64,000 nucleotides of DNA from [Zimmermannella] faecalis ATCC 13722 (GCF_000381765.1 NZ_KB907077.1:124001-188000); one strand, 5' to 3'. Positions 33,192 through 41,921 are shown, counted from the first letter of the stretch. Made by a program: numbers and translations. The notes: generated by a model from the letters alone, not told the origin.

Positions 33192-34252
33192 CCCGGGAGT
33201 TGGTCGCGACCCCGCGGGTTATCACCACCCGCACCCGCTGGTGGTCGGCGCGCATCCGGGTGCGCTGGCTCGCCGTGACGGCCGCCCTGTTCGGCCTCGC
33301 GCCGGTGCTCGCGACGGCCTCGCTCGCACTTGGGAGTTACGGGCTCACGCTGCCCGACGTCGCCGCCGTGCTCGCGGGCGGAGGCGAGCGCTTTCACCGC
33401 ATCATCGTGCTCGACTGGCGGCTTCCCTTCGCCCTCGCCGGCGTCGTGTTCGGGGCGCTGCTCGGCATGAGCGGCGCGGTGTTCCAGTCGATCACCCGCA
33501 ACCCGCTCGGCTCGCCCGACGTCATCGGCTTCGACACGGGCGCGTACACCGCGGTCGTCGTCACGATGCTCTGCTTCGGGGCGGGCGGCTACTGGGTGCT
33601 CGCGTTCGCTGCGACCGCGGGCGGGCTCGGTACCGCGCTCGTCGTGTACCTGCTCGCGCGTCGGCACGGGTTGCAGGGGTTCCGGCTCATCATCGTCGGC
33701 ATCGCCGTGTCGGCCCTGCTCGGCTCGGGGAACGCCTACCTCGTCACGCGCGCCGACATCGCCGACGCGATGACGGTCGGGTTCTGGGCCGCAGGCTCGC
33801 TCAGCCGCGTGACCTGGGGCGCGCTCATCCCGACCCTCATCTTCGCCGCCGCCATCGCCGTCGCTGCGGCGGCGCTCGCGCCCCGTCTGCGGCAACTCGA
33901 GCTCGGCGACGAGTTCGCTGCGACACTCGGTGTCAACCCTGGCCGGGCCCGCCTCTCGCTCATCGTCGTCGGCGTCGCCTGCAGCGCGATCGTCACCGCC
34001 GCGGCCGGCCCCATCAGCTTCGTTGCGCTCGCCGCGCCGCAGCTCGCGCTGCGCCTCACCCGCTCTCCGGGCGTCAGCCTCCTCGGCGCCGCCGGCATGG
34101 GCGCGGCGCTGCTCGCCGCCGCCCACGTCGCGTCCCTCATCGTCGAGCAGCTGTTCGCGCCCGTCCCGGTCGGGCTCATCACCGTCTCGATCGGCGGTGC
34201 CTACCTCGCGTGGCTGCTCGCCCGCGAACACCGACGCCTCACCGCGGCCTGA
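33188..34252 (+). CDS. FecCD-family iron-siderophore ABC permease (intact)
   Basis: 354 residues from GTG, overlapping the damaged permease by 4 bp. About nine or ten membrane helices; conserved segments are WRLPFALAGVVFGALLGMSGAVFQSITRNPLGSPDVIGFDTGAY, RLIIVGIAVSALLGSGNAYLV, and the ATPase-coupling region LGDEFAATLGVNPGRARL followed by GPISFVALAAPQLALRLTRS. It would normally pair with the upstream permease, whose reading frame is broken, so either it forms a homodimer or the importer is dead. No ATPase gene follows. Confidence 0.88.
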   Translation: MTRELVATPRVITTRTRWWSARIRVRWLAVTAALFGLAPVLATASLALGSYGLTLPDVAAVLAGGGERFHRIIVLDWRLPFALAGVVFGALLGMSGAVFQSITRNPLGSPDVIGFDTGAYTAVVVTMLCFGAGGYWVLAFAATAGGLGTALVVYLLARRHGLQGFRLIIVGIAVSALLGSGNAYLVTRADIADAMTVGFWAAGSLSRVTWGALIPTLIFAAAIAVAAAALAPRLRQLELGDEFAATLGVNPGRARLSLIVVGVACSAIVTAAAGPISFVALAAPQLALRLTRSPGVSLLGAAGMGAALLAAAHVASLIVEQLFAPVPVGLITVSIGGAYLAWLLAREHRRLTAA

Positions 34253-34321
34253 GCCGCGCATCCGCCCCGCCCAGCCCCGCACCTTCGCCCCGGCCCATTC
34301 GCCCCGACCCAGGAGTTCCCC

Positions 34322-36073
34322 ATGTCGCATCGCCTTCGCCCGCTCGACGTCTACCCGATCACGACGCGAAGGCTTGAGGTGCTCCGCGTCGCCGACGTCA
34401 CACCGGGGATGCGCCGGGTCACGCTCGGCGGGCCGGGCCTCGACGCGCACATTGCGCCGAACGGCTACGCCGTCGCCGAGTTCCGCTCGCAAGGCTTCGA
34501 CGACGAGTTCAAGCTGATCCTGCAGCACCCCGACGGCCCCGAACTCGTCGCGCCGACGCAGAACGACGGCATGCTCGACTGGCCCCGCGGCGACGAGCAC
34601 CTGCTCACGCGCACGTACACGGTGCGGCGGTGGGACCCTGCGTCCCGCGAGGTCGACGTTGATTTCGTGCGCCACGGCACGGGGCCCGCGACGAGCTGGG
34701 CCGAGCGCGTGCAGGCCGGCGAGACCGTGCAGATCGCGGGGCCGAAGTCGTCGGCGCCGAACCCGCTCGACGTCGACTGGATACTCGTGGCCGGCGACGA
34801 GACGGCGCTCCCCGCGATCGCGCGCTGGCTCGAGTCCTGGCCCGAGGGCGTGCCCGGGCAGGTGTTCATTGAGGTCGCCGAGCGGTCGCATCGGCAGCAG
34901 GTTGCGCAGCCCGAGGGCGTCGAGATCACCTGGCTCAGCCGCGACGGCGCGCCCGCGGGGCACTCGACCCTGCTCGCTGACGCGCTTCGCGGCGCCGAGT
35001 GGCTTGACGGGACTCCGTACGCCTGGGTCGCGGGAGAGGCGCTCACGCTCGCGCCGATTCGCCGCTGGCTGCGCCGCGACAAGGAGCTGACGAAAGACCA
35101 CGTCGAGGTGACCGGCTACTGGCGCCGGCAGGAGCTCGAGGCGGGCGACGACGCCGCGGTCGAGACGGTCGGCGACGACGAGCGGTTCCACGAGCTCACC
35201 GAGCTCGCGCCGGGGTTCGCGCTGCGCGTCGCCGCGACGATCGGGCTCGGCGCCGCGTTCGACGGTTCGGCGCAGACGATCGACGAACTCGCCCGGCGCA
35301 CCGGTGCGAATCCCGAGGGGCTGCGGCGCCTACTCGGGTACCTCGAACCGCTCGGCGTTGTTGCGATGGATGGGGAGGCCGTGCGGCTCACCGACCTCGG
35401 CGGCTCGCTCGATGACGACGGCCTGGCCGAGCGGCTCAGCCTCGAGGGCTATGACGCGCAGCGCGAGCTCGCCGGGTTGCTCGCGCTGCTCGAGAGCGTG
35501 CGTACGGGCGTGGGAGAGTCGGAACGGTGCGGCGCCGACTCGTGGGCCGCCCGAGTCGATGCCGACCCCGAGCTGCTGCGGCAGCGTCGCGAGGCCGAGG
35601 CCGACGAGGCTCGGTGGGTCGCCGACGCGCTCGCGGCCGCGATTCCGGCTCGCGGTGAGCTCGTGGTCTCCGGCCGCGGCGCCGACACCTACGCCGCGGC
35701 GATCGCGAAGGTAGCACCCTCGGCCAGCGTGCGGGTCGTCGAGCGGTTGGCCGACCTCGACGAACCGGTCGACGGCATCGTGCTCGCGAGCGCGCTCGAC
35801 GACCTCGGCGACACGTCCGCCGCGCACCTGCTTCGGGTCGCGCGCGCGAGCATCCGCCCGGGCGGTCGGCTGTACGTCTACACCGAGGGTGTCGCCGCGT
35901 CGCTCGTCGGTGAGCACGAGGCCGAGGATGCGCTCGTCGACTTCGCGCTCTCGGGCAGCGGCACGCGCACGCTCGAGCATCACGGCGAACTGTTCGAGCG
36001 CGCCGAACTGCCGGCGCCCGAGCGCGTCACGGTCGGTTGGGGCGACTCGCTGTTCGTCTTCGATGTCAGCTGA
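34322..36073 (+). CDS. siderophore-interacting protein fused to O-methyltransferase-like domain
   Basis: 583 residues, about twice the usual SIP length. Residues 1-265 are a SIP/ferric-chelate reductase: FAD-binding motif LLTRTYTVRRWD (about 97-108), HGTGPATSWAERVQAGE, NAD-side ILVAGDETALPAIARWLE, and a C-terminal WVAGEALTLAPIRRWL. Residues about 285-370 form a winged-helix dimerisation domain (LRVAATIGLGAAFD... IDELARRTGANPEGLRRLLGYL) as in plant-type O-methyltransferases, and 430-583 a Rossmann part with RASIRPGGRLYVY. The expected DVGGGxG SAM loop is replaced by VVSGRGADTYAAAI, so catalysis is doubtful. The SIP half should reduce ferric siderophore in the cytoplasm. Strong AGGAG site. Confidence 0.85.
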   Translation: MSHRLRPLDVYPITTRRLEVLRVADVTPGMRRVTLGGPGLDAHIAPNGYAVAEFRSQGFDDEFKLILQHPDGPELVAPTQNDGMLDWPRGDEHLLTRTYTVRRWDPASREVDVDFVRHGTGPATSWAERVQAGETVQIAGPKSSAPNPLDVDWILVAGDETALPAIARWLESWPEGVPGQVFIEVAERSHRQQVAQPEGVEITWLSRDGAPAGHSTLLADALRGAEWLDGTPYAWVAGEALTLAPIRRWLRRDKELTKDHVEVTGYWRRQELEAGDDAAVETVGDDERFHELTELAPGFALRVAATIGLGAAFDGSAQTIDELARRTGANPEGLRRLLGYLEPLGVVAMDGEAVRLTDLGGSLDDDGLAERLSLEGYDAQRELAGLLALLESVRTGVGESERCGADSWAARVDADPELLRQRREAEADEARWVADALAAAIPARGELVVSGRGADTYAAAIAKVAPSASVRVVERLADLDEPVDGIVLASALDDLGDTSAAHLLRVARASIRPGGRLYVYTEGVAASLVGEHEAEDALVDFALSGSGTRTLEHHGELFERAELPAPERVTVGWGDSLFVFDVS

Positions 36074-37085
36074 GGCGGCGGGGTGCGGCCGTCGAAGCTC
36101 GGGGAATGAGCGTCGGCATGATGCGCTCAACATAACCATCAGCGGGCTCATCACCGCTGAGCAGCAGGTCGATCGCCGCGCCCGCAATCTGGTCGAACGG
36201 AGTGTGCACCGACGTGAGTGGAACGGGGAGCCGTGACGCGAGCGGGATGTCGTTGTACCCGACAATCGAGATGTCGGAACCTGGCGTGAGGCCGCGTTCG
36301 TGCGCCGCGCGGAGCGCACCGATCGCGAGGTTATCGTTCGCGGCGAAGATCGCGCTCGGCGCGACCGTATCGATGAGGTCGGCGCCTGCGCGGTACCCCT
36401 CCTCGAGGCTGTAGCTGCCGCTCCGGATTTGCGATTCGGGCAGGTCGAGTCCGGCCTCGGTGAACGCGCGGCGAGCCCCCGCGACGCGATCAACGGCGCT
36501 CGACGCGAAGGATGGGCCCATGATCATGGCGATTTCGCGGTGGCCGAGATCGAGCAGGTGCCGCACCGCGAGATAGCCACCGGTCTCGTCGTCGCCGAGC
36601 ACTGAGGGGCTCGTGCGGTCGGAGCGGAGCGCGAGCACGTGCGGCACCTGCCGCTCCCGCAGCGAGGTGGTGAGGACGTCATCGAGTCGTGCCGTCGCGA
36701 GCACGAGGCCATCGACATTGCGGTCGAGCAGGGTCTCGGTGGCTCGCTGCTCGTCTGCCTGGTCATCACCGCAGGTTGCGACGACGGCGAAGTACCCCTT
36801 CGCCTTCGCCGCCCGCTCGAGCGACTCGAACAGCATCGCCATAACGACATCGGTGAGGCGGGGGACCAGTACGCCGATGGTTCCCGTCGCGCCGCGACGC
36901 AGGCCGGAGGCGTAGGCGTTCCGCCGGTAGCCGAGCGAGGCGGCGAGCTCGCGGATGCGCTCGGCCGTCGCGCCTTTCGAGCCCGGGAGGCGGTCGTCGA
37001 GGGCCCGACTCACGGTCGAGACGCTGACCCCGGCGGCGGCGGCGACATCGCGGAGCGTGACGACCTGACCGGTCGGATGCGACAT
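36066..37085 (-). CDS. LacI-family transcriptional regulator
   Basis: 339 residues. The helix-turn-helix and hinge are TLRDVAAAAGVSVSTVSRALDD... RIRELAASLGYRRNAYASGLRRG, followed by a periplasmic-binding-like effector domain (TGTIGVLVPRLTDVVMAML, DGLVLATARLDD, AIFAANDNLAIGALRAAHERGL, SIVGYNDIPLASRLPVPLTSVH). An in-frame extension to 37265 carries no family sequence and crosses the operator, so the start is at 37085. Divergent from the DHDPS-family gene, whose promoter carries a perfect LacI-type operator. The 3' end overlaps the SIP-fusion gene by 8 bp. Confidence 0.9.
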   Translation of the reverse strand: MSHPTGQVVTLRDVAAAAGVSVSTVSRALDDRLPGSKGATAERIRELAASLGYRRNAYASGLRRGATGTIGVLVPRLTDVVMAMLFESLERAAKAKGYFAVVATCGDDQADEQRATETLLDRNVDGLVLATARLDDVLTTSLRERQVPHVLALRSDRTSPSVLGDDETGGYLAVRHLLDLGHREIAMIMGPSFASSAVDRVAGARRAFTEAGLDLPESQIRSGSYSLEEGYRAGADLIDTVAPSAIFAANDNLAIGALRAAHERGLTPGSDISIVGYNDIPLASRLPVPLTSVHTPFDQIAGAAIDLLLSGDEPADGYVERIMPTLIPRASTAAPRRLS

Positions 37086-37154
37086 GTTTCGCCTCCTTTG
37101 GTTCGAACCTGCCTCGGAAAGTCGAGCATAGCGCGACGTTTTTTCGCCGCCGCA

Positions 37155-37209
37155 TTGACATGCGCGAGCGGCTCTGTCATTCTTGCAATCGTTCCTGCAA
37201 ACGTTTGCA
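37155..37209 (+). promoter_or_regulatory. promoter with LacI-type operator TGCAAACGTTTGCA
   Basis: TTGACA (37155-37160), 17-bp spacer and a weak -10 CATTCT (37178-37183) are followed by the perfect 14-bp palindrome TGCAAACGTTTGCA (37196-37209). A degenerate second copy, TTGCAATCGTT, lies just upstream at about 37183-37193. Location between the divergent lacI and DHDPS-family genes makes autoregulation and repression of the aldolase likely. Confidence 0.65.
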
Positions 37210-37286
37210 AACCTCGATTCGCGACCGACTGCCGGAACCATCGCGACCCACCATCGACCACTCAACGAAGAGCAAAAGGAGACACC

Positions 37287-38219
37287 ATGTCGCTCGACCT
37301 TCGCGGCCTCAACCCCGCACCCGTGACCCCCTTCACCGAAGACGGTGAAGTCGACTACGACGCAATTCAGCGCCTCGGCTCGTGGCTCGGTTCAATCGAC
37401 GGCGTCAAGAGCCTCACCGTGCTCGGCCACGCCGGTGAGGGCACCTTCCTCACCGAAGCCGAACAGCTCGACGTCATCCGCGCGTTCGTTGCCTCCACCG
37501 ACGGTCGCATCCCGGTCATCGCCGGCATCACCAAGGAGGGCAACAAGACCGCCGCGCTTGAGGCGAAGGATGCGGTCGCGGCGGGCGCTTCGGCCGGCCT
37601 CGTCTACCCCTCGCACGGCTGGCTCCGTTTCGGCTACCAGGACGGCGCGCCGCAGACCCGCTACCGCGACATCTACGAGGAGAGCGGCCTCCCGCTGATC
37701 CTCTTCCAGTACCCCGACAACACCAAGGCGAGCTACAACCTTGAAACGCAGCTCGACATTGCCGGGCAGGAGGGCGTGTTCGCGACGAAGAACGGTGTGC
37801 GCAACATGCGCCGCTGGTACACCGAGATTCCCGCCCTGCGCGCCGCGCATCCCGACCTGCAGATTCTCTCGTGCCACGACGAGTACCTGCTACCCACGAT
37901 GTTCGACGTCGACGGCCTGCTCGTCGGCTACGGCAACATCGCTCCCGAGGCACTCGTCGAACTCATTGAGGCGGGCAAGGCGCACGACTACGACCGCGCG
38001 CACGCGATCCACGAGCGCCTGCTGCCGGTGACACAGAACGTTTACCACCGTGGCTCGCACATGGAGGGCACCGTCGCACTGAAGTGGGGCCTCGTGCACC
38101 GCGGCATCCTTTCGCACGCGACCGTGCGCACACCGCTGCTGCCGCTCGCCGAGGGCGCGGACGCGGAGATCGCGGCTGCATTCGACGCGGCGGGAATCGG
38201 TCAGGTTGCCTACGCATAG
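37287..38219 (+). CDS. dihydrodipicolinate synthase/N-acetylneuraminate lyase family aldolase
   Basis: 310 residues, (beta/alpha)8 barrel. Schiff-base lysine in GVFATKNGVRNMRRW (Lys168), tyrosine of the proton relay in LILFQYPDNTKASY (Tyr142), and the substrate-carboxylate loop near LGHAGEGTFLTEAEQLDVI, where DHDPS has GTTGE; here GHAGE. The change suggests a 2-keto-3-deoxy sugar acid or a hydroxy-2-oxo acid rather than lysine biosynthesis. LacI control and the following Nramp-like transporter support a catabolic role. Ribosome site AAAGGAGA. A hairpin 16 bp after the stop separates it partly from the transporter gene. Confidence 0.85.
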   Translation: MSLDLRGLNPAPVTPFTEDGEVDYDAIQRLGSWLGSIDGVKSLTVLGHAGEGTFLTEAEQLDVIRAFVASTDGRIPVIAGITKEGNKTAALEAKDAVAAGASAGLVYPSHGWLRFGYQDGAPQTRYRDIYEESGLPLILFQYPDNTKASYNLETQLDIAGQEGVFATKNGVRNMRRWYTEIPALRAAHPDLQILSCHDEYLLPTMFDVDGLLVGYGNIAPEALVELIEAGKAHDYDRAHAIHERLLPVTQNVYHRGSHMEGTVALKWGLVHRGILSHATVRTPLLPLAEGADAEIAAAFDAAGIGQVAYA

Positions 38220-38234
38220 CGCCTGCTGAATCAC

Positions 38235-38270
38235 CGGATGCGGGGAGTTGGCGACCGCTCCCCGCATCCG
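38235..38270 (+). terminator. hairpin between the aldolase and Nramp-like genes
   Basis: Perfect 13-nt arms, CGGATGCGGGGAG and CTCCCCGCATCCG, around a 10-base loop, 15 bp after the stop at 38219. The next gene is in the same direction, so it may act as a partial terminator that sets a lower transporter level. Confidence 0.7.
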
Positions 38271-38373
38271 ACACACTGGGAGCGAGCTCCCGCAAGCTCG
38301 GTCGCCACCCCACTTATTTGCGTCAATGGCGACGCGTCGGCAATGACGCCGATGCAGAAATGAGGATGCTGAC

Positions 38374-39684
38374 ATGGCGAACTCGAAACAATCTTTGCGG
38401 CGAACGCAGACTCCGGGAACGGGGTACGGGCGCATGAGCACGCAGGCGGTCGACACGATGATTCACACCGAACACCAGCGCCGCGGCGTGTGGCGCACGC
38501 TCGCACTCATGGGGCCCGCGTTCGTCGCTGGTGCCTGGCAATTCGGGCCCGGAAACCTTACGACGGCGGTGCAAGCTGGCAGCGCGTATCAGTACACGCT
38601 GATCTGGGTGATCGCGGTGTCGACCATCCTGATGATTTTTATCACCGACATGTCGGTGCGACTCGGCATCAAATCGCCGGTCTCGCTCATCTCGTCGATC
38701 AAGGATCACCTCGGCGGCGTGGTCGGCGTCCTTGCGGGTGTCGGCGTGTTTCTCATCTGCCTGTGCTTCTCGGTCGGCAACGCCGTCGGGTCGGGGCTCG
38801 GACTCTCGATGCTCGTGCCGAACACCTCACCGGTGATGTGGACCGTGATCGTGAGCGTGCTCGTGGCCGCGCTGCTCATGTTGCGGTCGGTCTACAAGGT
38901 CATCGAACGCGTCTTGATCGGCATCGTCGCGCTCATGGCCGTCTGCTTCGTCGTCAGTGCCTTCGTCGCAAATCCCGATTGGGCCGCGGCGGGGGCTGGG
39001 CTCCTGCCGAACGCGCCCGACGGATCGTGGCTGCTCATCGTCGCCCTCGTCGGCACGAACCTGTCGATTAATGCGGCGTTCTTCACCGCGTATGGCACCA
39101 AGGAACGCAGCCGCACCGAGGCCGACTACCGCGACATCACGCTCGTCGACACGATCCCTGGCATCGTTGCGCCCGGAATCATGACGGCGCTCGTCATCAT
39201 CGTGGCATCGTCGGTGCTCGGCCAGACGGGTGAGGGGGCCGACTCGATCGCGGGTCTCGCGAAGGTGTTCGAGCCGCTCGCCGGCCCCATCGGTGGGTTC
39301 GTCTTCGCCCTCGGCTTCTTCGGCGCCGCGTTCTCGTCGATGATCACCAACGCGATGGCTGGCGGCACGCTGCTCTCCGACGCGTTCGGCCGCGGCGCAA
39401 GCGCAAGTACCTCCGTCGCCCGCATTGCGGCCGGCGTGATTCTCGCCTGGGGTGTCGGGATCACGCTCGTCTTCCAGAGCTCGCCGGTGCAGCTCATCGT
39501 GATCGCGCAGGCCCTCACGGTGTTCATCGCGCCGATTCTCGCGATCATCATCGTGATCATGGCGAACCGCCGGAGCCTCATGCACGAGATGACGAACACC
39601 TGGTGGCAGAACCTGTTCGGGGTGCTCGGCATCGCCGCGGTGCTGGCGCTGTCGATTCGGCTCGCCGTTTCGCTCTGGGGCTAG
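38374..39684 (+). CDS. Nramp-fold transporter with non-canonical substrate motifs
   Basis: 436 residues, eleven or so membrane helices. Overall match to Nramp proteins is clear from LMGPAFVAGAWQFGPGNLTTAVQAGSAYQYTLIWVI and the helix 8-10 region (EPLAGPIGGFVFALGFFGAAFSSMITNAMAG). However, the helix 1 metal motif DPGN is GPGN (residues 58-61), and the helix 6 MPH motif is replaced in ALVGTNLSINAAFFTAYG. Both the aspartate and the methionine that coordinate Mn2+/Fe2+ are lost, so a metal substrate is unlikely. Following a LacI-controlled aldolase, it may instead import the sugar acid or an organic acid; that is inference. Ribosome site GAGGA. Confidence 0.85.
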   Translation: MANSKQSLRRTQTPGTGYGRMSTQAVDTMIHTEHQRRGVWRTLALMGPAFVAGAWQFGPGNLTTAVQAGSAYQYTLIWVIAVSTILMIFITDMSVRLGIKSPVSLISSIKDHLGGVVGVLAGVGVFLICLCFSVGNAVGSGLGLSMLVPNTSPVMWTVIVSVLVAALLMLRSVYKVIERVLIGIVALMAVCFVVSAFVANPDWAAAGAGLLPNAPDGSWLLIVALVGTNLSINAAFFTAYGTKERSRTEADYRDITLVDTIPGIVAPGIMTALVIIVASSVLGQTGEGADSIAGLAKVFEPLAGPIGGFVFALGFFGAAFSSMITNAMAGGTLLSDAFGRGASASTSVARIAAGVILAWGVGITLVFQSSPVQLIVIAQALTVFIAPILAIIIVIMANRRSLMHEMTNTWWQNLFGVLGIAAVLALSIRLAVSLWG

Positions 39685-39703
39685 CGGGCCCCGGCCCGCC
39701 GCA

Positions 39704-40774
39704 TCAACTCATCGAGACGAGAATCTTCACCTCGCTGCGGTCGTCGAGGAGCTTCTCGTAGCCCTCGGCCACGATGTCGTCGGCCTTGATCCGGCTCGTA
39801 ATGAAGGGCGCAACGTTCACGAGCCCCTCGTTCACGAGCCGGATCGCCTCGGCGTGGTCGTTCGCGTAGCCGACCGCTGAGCCGATCACGCGGTCTTGCA
39901 TCGTGAGCTTGCCCGTGATGTCGAGCTCGACCGGCTTCGTGTGAATCGCGATGACCTCGAGGCGTCCGCCCGCGCCGAGGGTGTCGAGCAGCTGCGCGAC
40001 GACCGGCGCGACACCCGCAGCATCGAACGCGTACGCCGCCATCGCGCCGTGGGTCTCGTGGCGCACCACCTCGAGAAGGTCCTCGTTCGCGGGATCGACC
40101 ACGACGTCGGCGACGCCGGTCTCGCGCGCGAGCGACCGGCGCACCTCCGACATTTCGCTCACGATCGTCTTCAGTCCATAGGCGCGCAGCACGGCCGCGG
40201 CGAGCAGACCGATCGGGCCCGCCCCGCCGACCACCGCGACGTTGCCCGCATCCTTCTCACCGACACCCGCGTGCCGCACGGCGTGCACCGTGACCGCGAG
40301 CGGCTCAATGAGGGCCGCGTGGTCGAGCGGCATGTCACCGACGGGGTGCACCCAGCGCTCCTCCACGACGATGTACTCGGCGAGCCCGCCGCCGCGACCC
40401 GAGATGCCGATGAAGCCCATCTGCTCGCAGAGGTTGTACTTGCCGGCCTTGCAGGCGGTGCAGGTGCCGTCGACCATGAGCGGCTCGACCGCCACGTGGT
40501 CGCCCACCTGCAACCCCTCGACACCCTCGCCGAGCTCCTCGACGACCCCCGAGAACTCGTGGCCGAAGACGACGGGCAGGGTCTCGCCTGAGAGCGGATG
40601 CGGTTCGGTCGTGCTCGGCGCGGGCGGAATCGGCCCGTCGTGGTACAGGTGCAGGTCGCTGCCGCAGATGCCATTAAAGGCGAGGGCGATCTTCACCGTG
40701 CCGGGGCGAACCTCTGGCGTTTCGACCTCTTCGATGCGGACGTCTTCCTTGCCGTAATAGCGAACTGCGCGCAT
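39704..40774 (-). CDS. zinc-dependent alcohol dehydrogenase (butanediol/sorbitol dehydrogenase type)
   Basis: 356 residues. Catalytic zinc ligands in NGICGSDLH (Cys37) and VFGHEFSG (His-Glu about 71-72); structural cysteines in DGTCTACKAGKYNLCEQ; the segment FIGISGRGGGLAEYIVV is typical of (R,R)-butanediol dehydrogenase-like enzymes, and the cofactor motif is VVGGAGPIGLLAAAVL. Very good ribosome site (AAGGAGGAG). It is transcribed with the same orientation as the AraC gene upstream (91-bp gap) and is convergent with the Nramp-like gene, so it may belong to either neighbouring catabolic unit. Confidence 0.87.
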   Translation of the reverse strand: MRAVRYYGKEDVRIEEVETPEVRPGTVKIALAFNGICGSDLHLYHDGPIPPAPSTTEPHPLSGETLPVVFGHEFSGVVEELGEGVEGLQVGDHVAVEPLMVDGTCTACKAGKYNLCEQMGFIGISGRGGGLAEYIVVEERWVHPVGDMPLDHAALIEPLAVTVHAVRHAGVGEKDAGNVAVVGGAGPIGLLAAAVLRAYGLKTIVSEMSEVRRSLARETGVADVVVDPANEDLLEVVRHETHGAMAAYAFDAAGVAPVVAQLLDTLGAGGRLEVIAIHTKPVELDITGKLTMQDRVIGSAVGYANDHAEAIRLVNEGLVNVAPFITSRIKADDIVAEGYEKLLDDRSEVKILVSMS

Positions 40775-40865
40775 GACTCCTCCTTCGTCGGTGCCGGGCG
40801 ATGCCGGTCACTGCCCACCCTAGGAAGGCGGTCTGAGCGACGGGTGTGGGAGATCGTAGTTTGGG

Positions 40866-41921
40866 TCAGGCGCGGCTCGCGGCGCCCTGATGCGCGCGAC
40901 GGTACACGCTCGGGCTCACCCCAAACGCGGTCTTGAACGTGCGGCTGAAGTGTGCCGCGTCAATGAACCCCCACTGCTGGGCGATGTTCAGGATGCTCAA
41001 CGAACGCTGCGCGGGGTCGAGGAGCGCCTGGCGGCATCGTTCGAGTCGACGTGACCGAATGAAATCCGACACCGTGGTGCCCTCTTCACTAAAGAGGTGC
41101 TGCAGGTAGCGCGTCGAAAGAAAGTGCGCGGCGGCAACCGATTCGCTGCTGAGGTCGGGGTCGCCGAGGTGTGCCTCGATGTACTCGCGGAACTTCGCCA
41201 TGTCCGCGCGGTAGCCGTCGGGCTGGTCACCGGTGTGTGCGGCAAGCTCGGTCGACAGCAGCGTGGAGATGAGTGCGAGGGCGCTGTGCATCACCCGCAC
41301 GCCGCTGTGATCCGTGAGCATCGAGAGGTTTTCGGCGATGTGTTGCATGAACGGGCTGATGACCTTGCCGATGCCCTCATCACCGCGCAGCCGGAGCGCC
41401 GTCGCGCCGTCGAGGAGACGCGTCGAGATGCCGATGAGGCGCGTGGGAAACACGAGCACGAACGTGCGCATCGGCCCGGAGTACTCGAGGGAGTACGGGC
41501 GACCGGTGTCATACACAGTGACGTCACCCGGCATGAGATGCGAGCGATTTGCGCCCTGCGTGACGTCACACTCGCCCTCGATCAGCAGCGACAGCTTGAG
41601 CAGGTGCGGGTCGTCGGGGCCGGTGTCCGACTCGAGTCGGTGAACGCTGTGCCGATCCGCCTCCATGTACGTCGCGCACATGTCCTCGATCCAGATTCGC
41701 TCGAGCAGCCCCTCGAACTCCGTGACGTCGGTGCGCAGGTGCAGCTGAATGAACTGCTTGCTCACGACCTGCTTCCACTGCGCAAACGAGTGCACGGCCG
41801 CTCGCTGACGAATCGCGCCGCCAGGCACGGCCGGCGGCGTGAACTCGTTCACGACCGCGTCAACCGGGTGGCGGTGGGATTCGGCTCTCGTGGTTTCGAG
41901 AGACGGGGAAGGGCTCGTCAT
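40866..41921 (-). CDS. AraC-family transcriptional regulator
   Basis: 351 residues. The N-terminal half (about 40-200) has an AraC-binding-2-like cupin (CDVTQGANRSHLMPGDVTVYDTGRPYSLEYSGPMRTFVLVFP). The C-terminal double helix-turn-helix spans about 245-345 (SSESVAAAHFLSTRYLQHLFSEEGTTVSDFIRSRRLERCRQAL... ILNIAQQWGFIDAAHFSRTFKTAFGVSPSVYR). Intact, unlike the AraC remnant at 30893. It is divergent from the TRAP operon across 250 bp and is the natural regulator of that operon and probably of the adjacent alcohol dehydrogenase. In the 250-bp spacer I see no obvious dyad or strong promoter. Confidence 0.88.
   Translation of the reverse strand: MTSPSPSLETTRAESHRHPVDAVVNEFTPPAVPGGAIRQRAAVHSFAQWKQVVSKQFIQLHLRTDVTEFEGLLERIWIEDMCATYMEADRHSVHRLESDTGPDDPHLLKLSLLIEGECDVTQGANRSHLMPGDVTVYDTGRPYSLEYSGPMRTFVLVFPTRLIGISTRLLDGATALRLRGDEGIGKVISPFMQHIAENLSMLTDHSGVRVMHSALALISTLLSTELAAHTGDQPDGYRADMAKFREYIEAHLGDPDLSSESVAAAHFLSTRYLQHLFSEEGTTVSDFIRSRRLERCRQALLDPAQRSLSILNIAQQWGFIDAAHFSRTFKTAFGVSPSVYRRAHQGAASRA

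Noticed and set aside
34253-34321. Gap after the second siderophore permease examined for an ATPase remnant
   Set aside because: Only 69 bp, with no Walker-motif sequence in any frame.
33017-35191. Long minus-strand open frame opposite the intact FecCD permease and SIP fusion
   Set aside because: No family features and composition typical of an antisense shadow; the opposite strand encodes clear membrane helices and a SIP domain.
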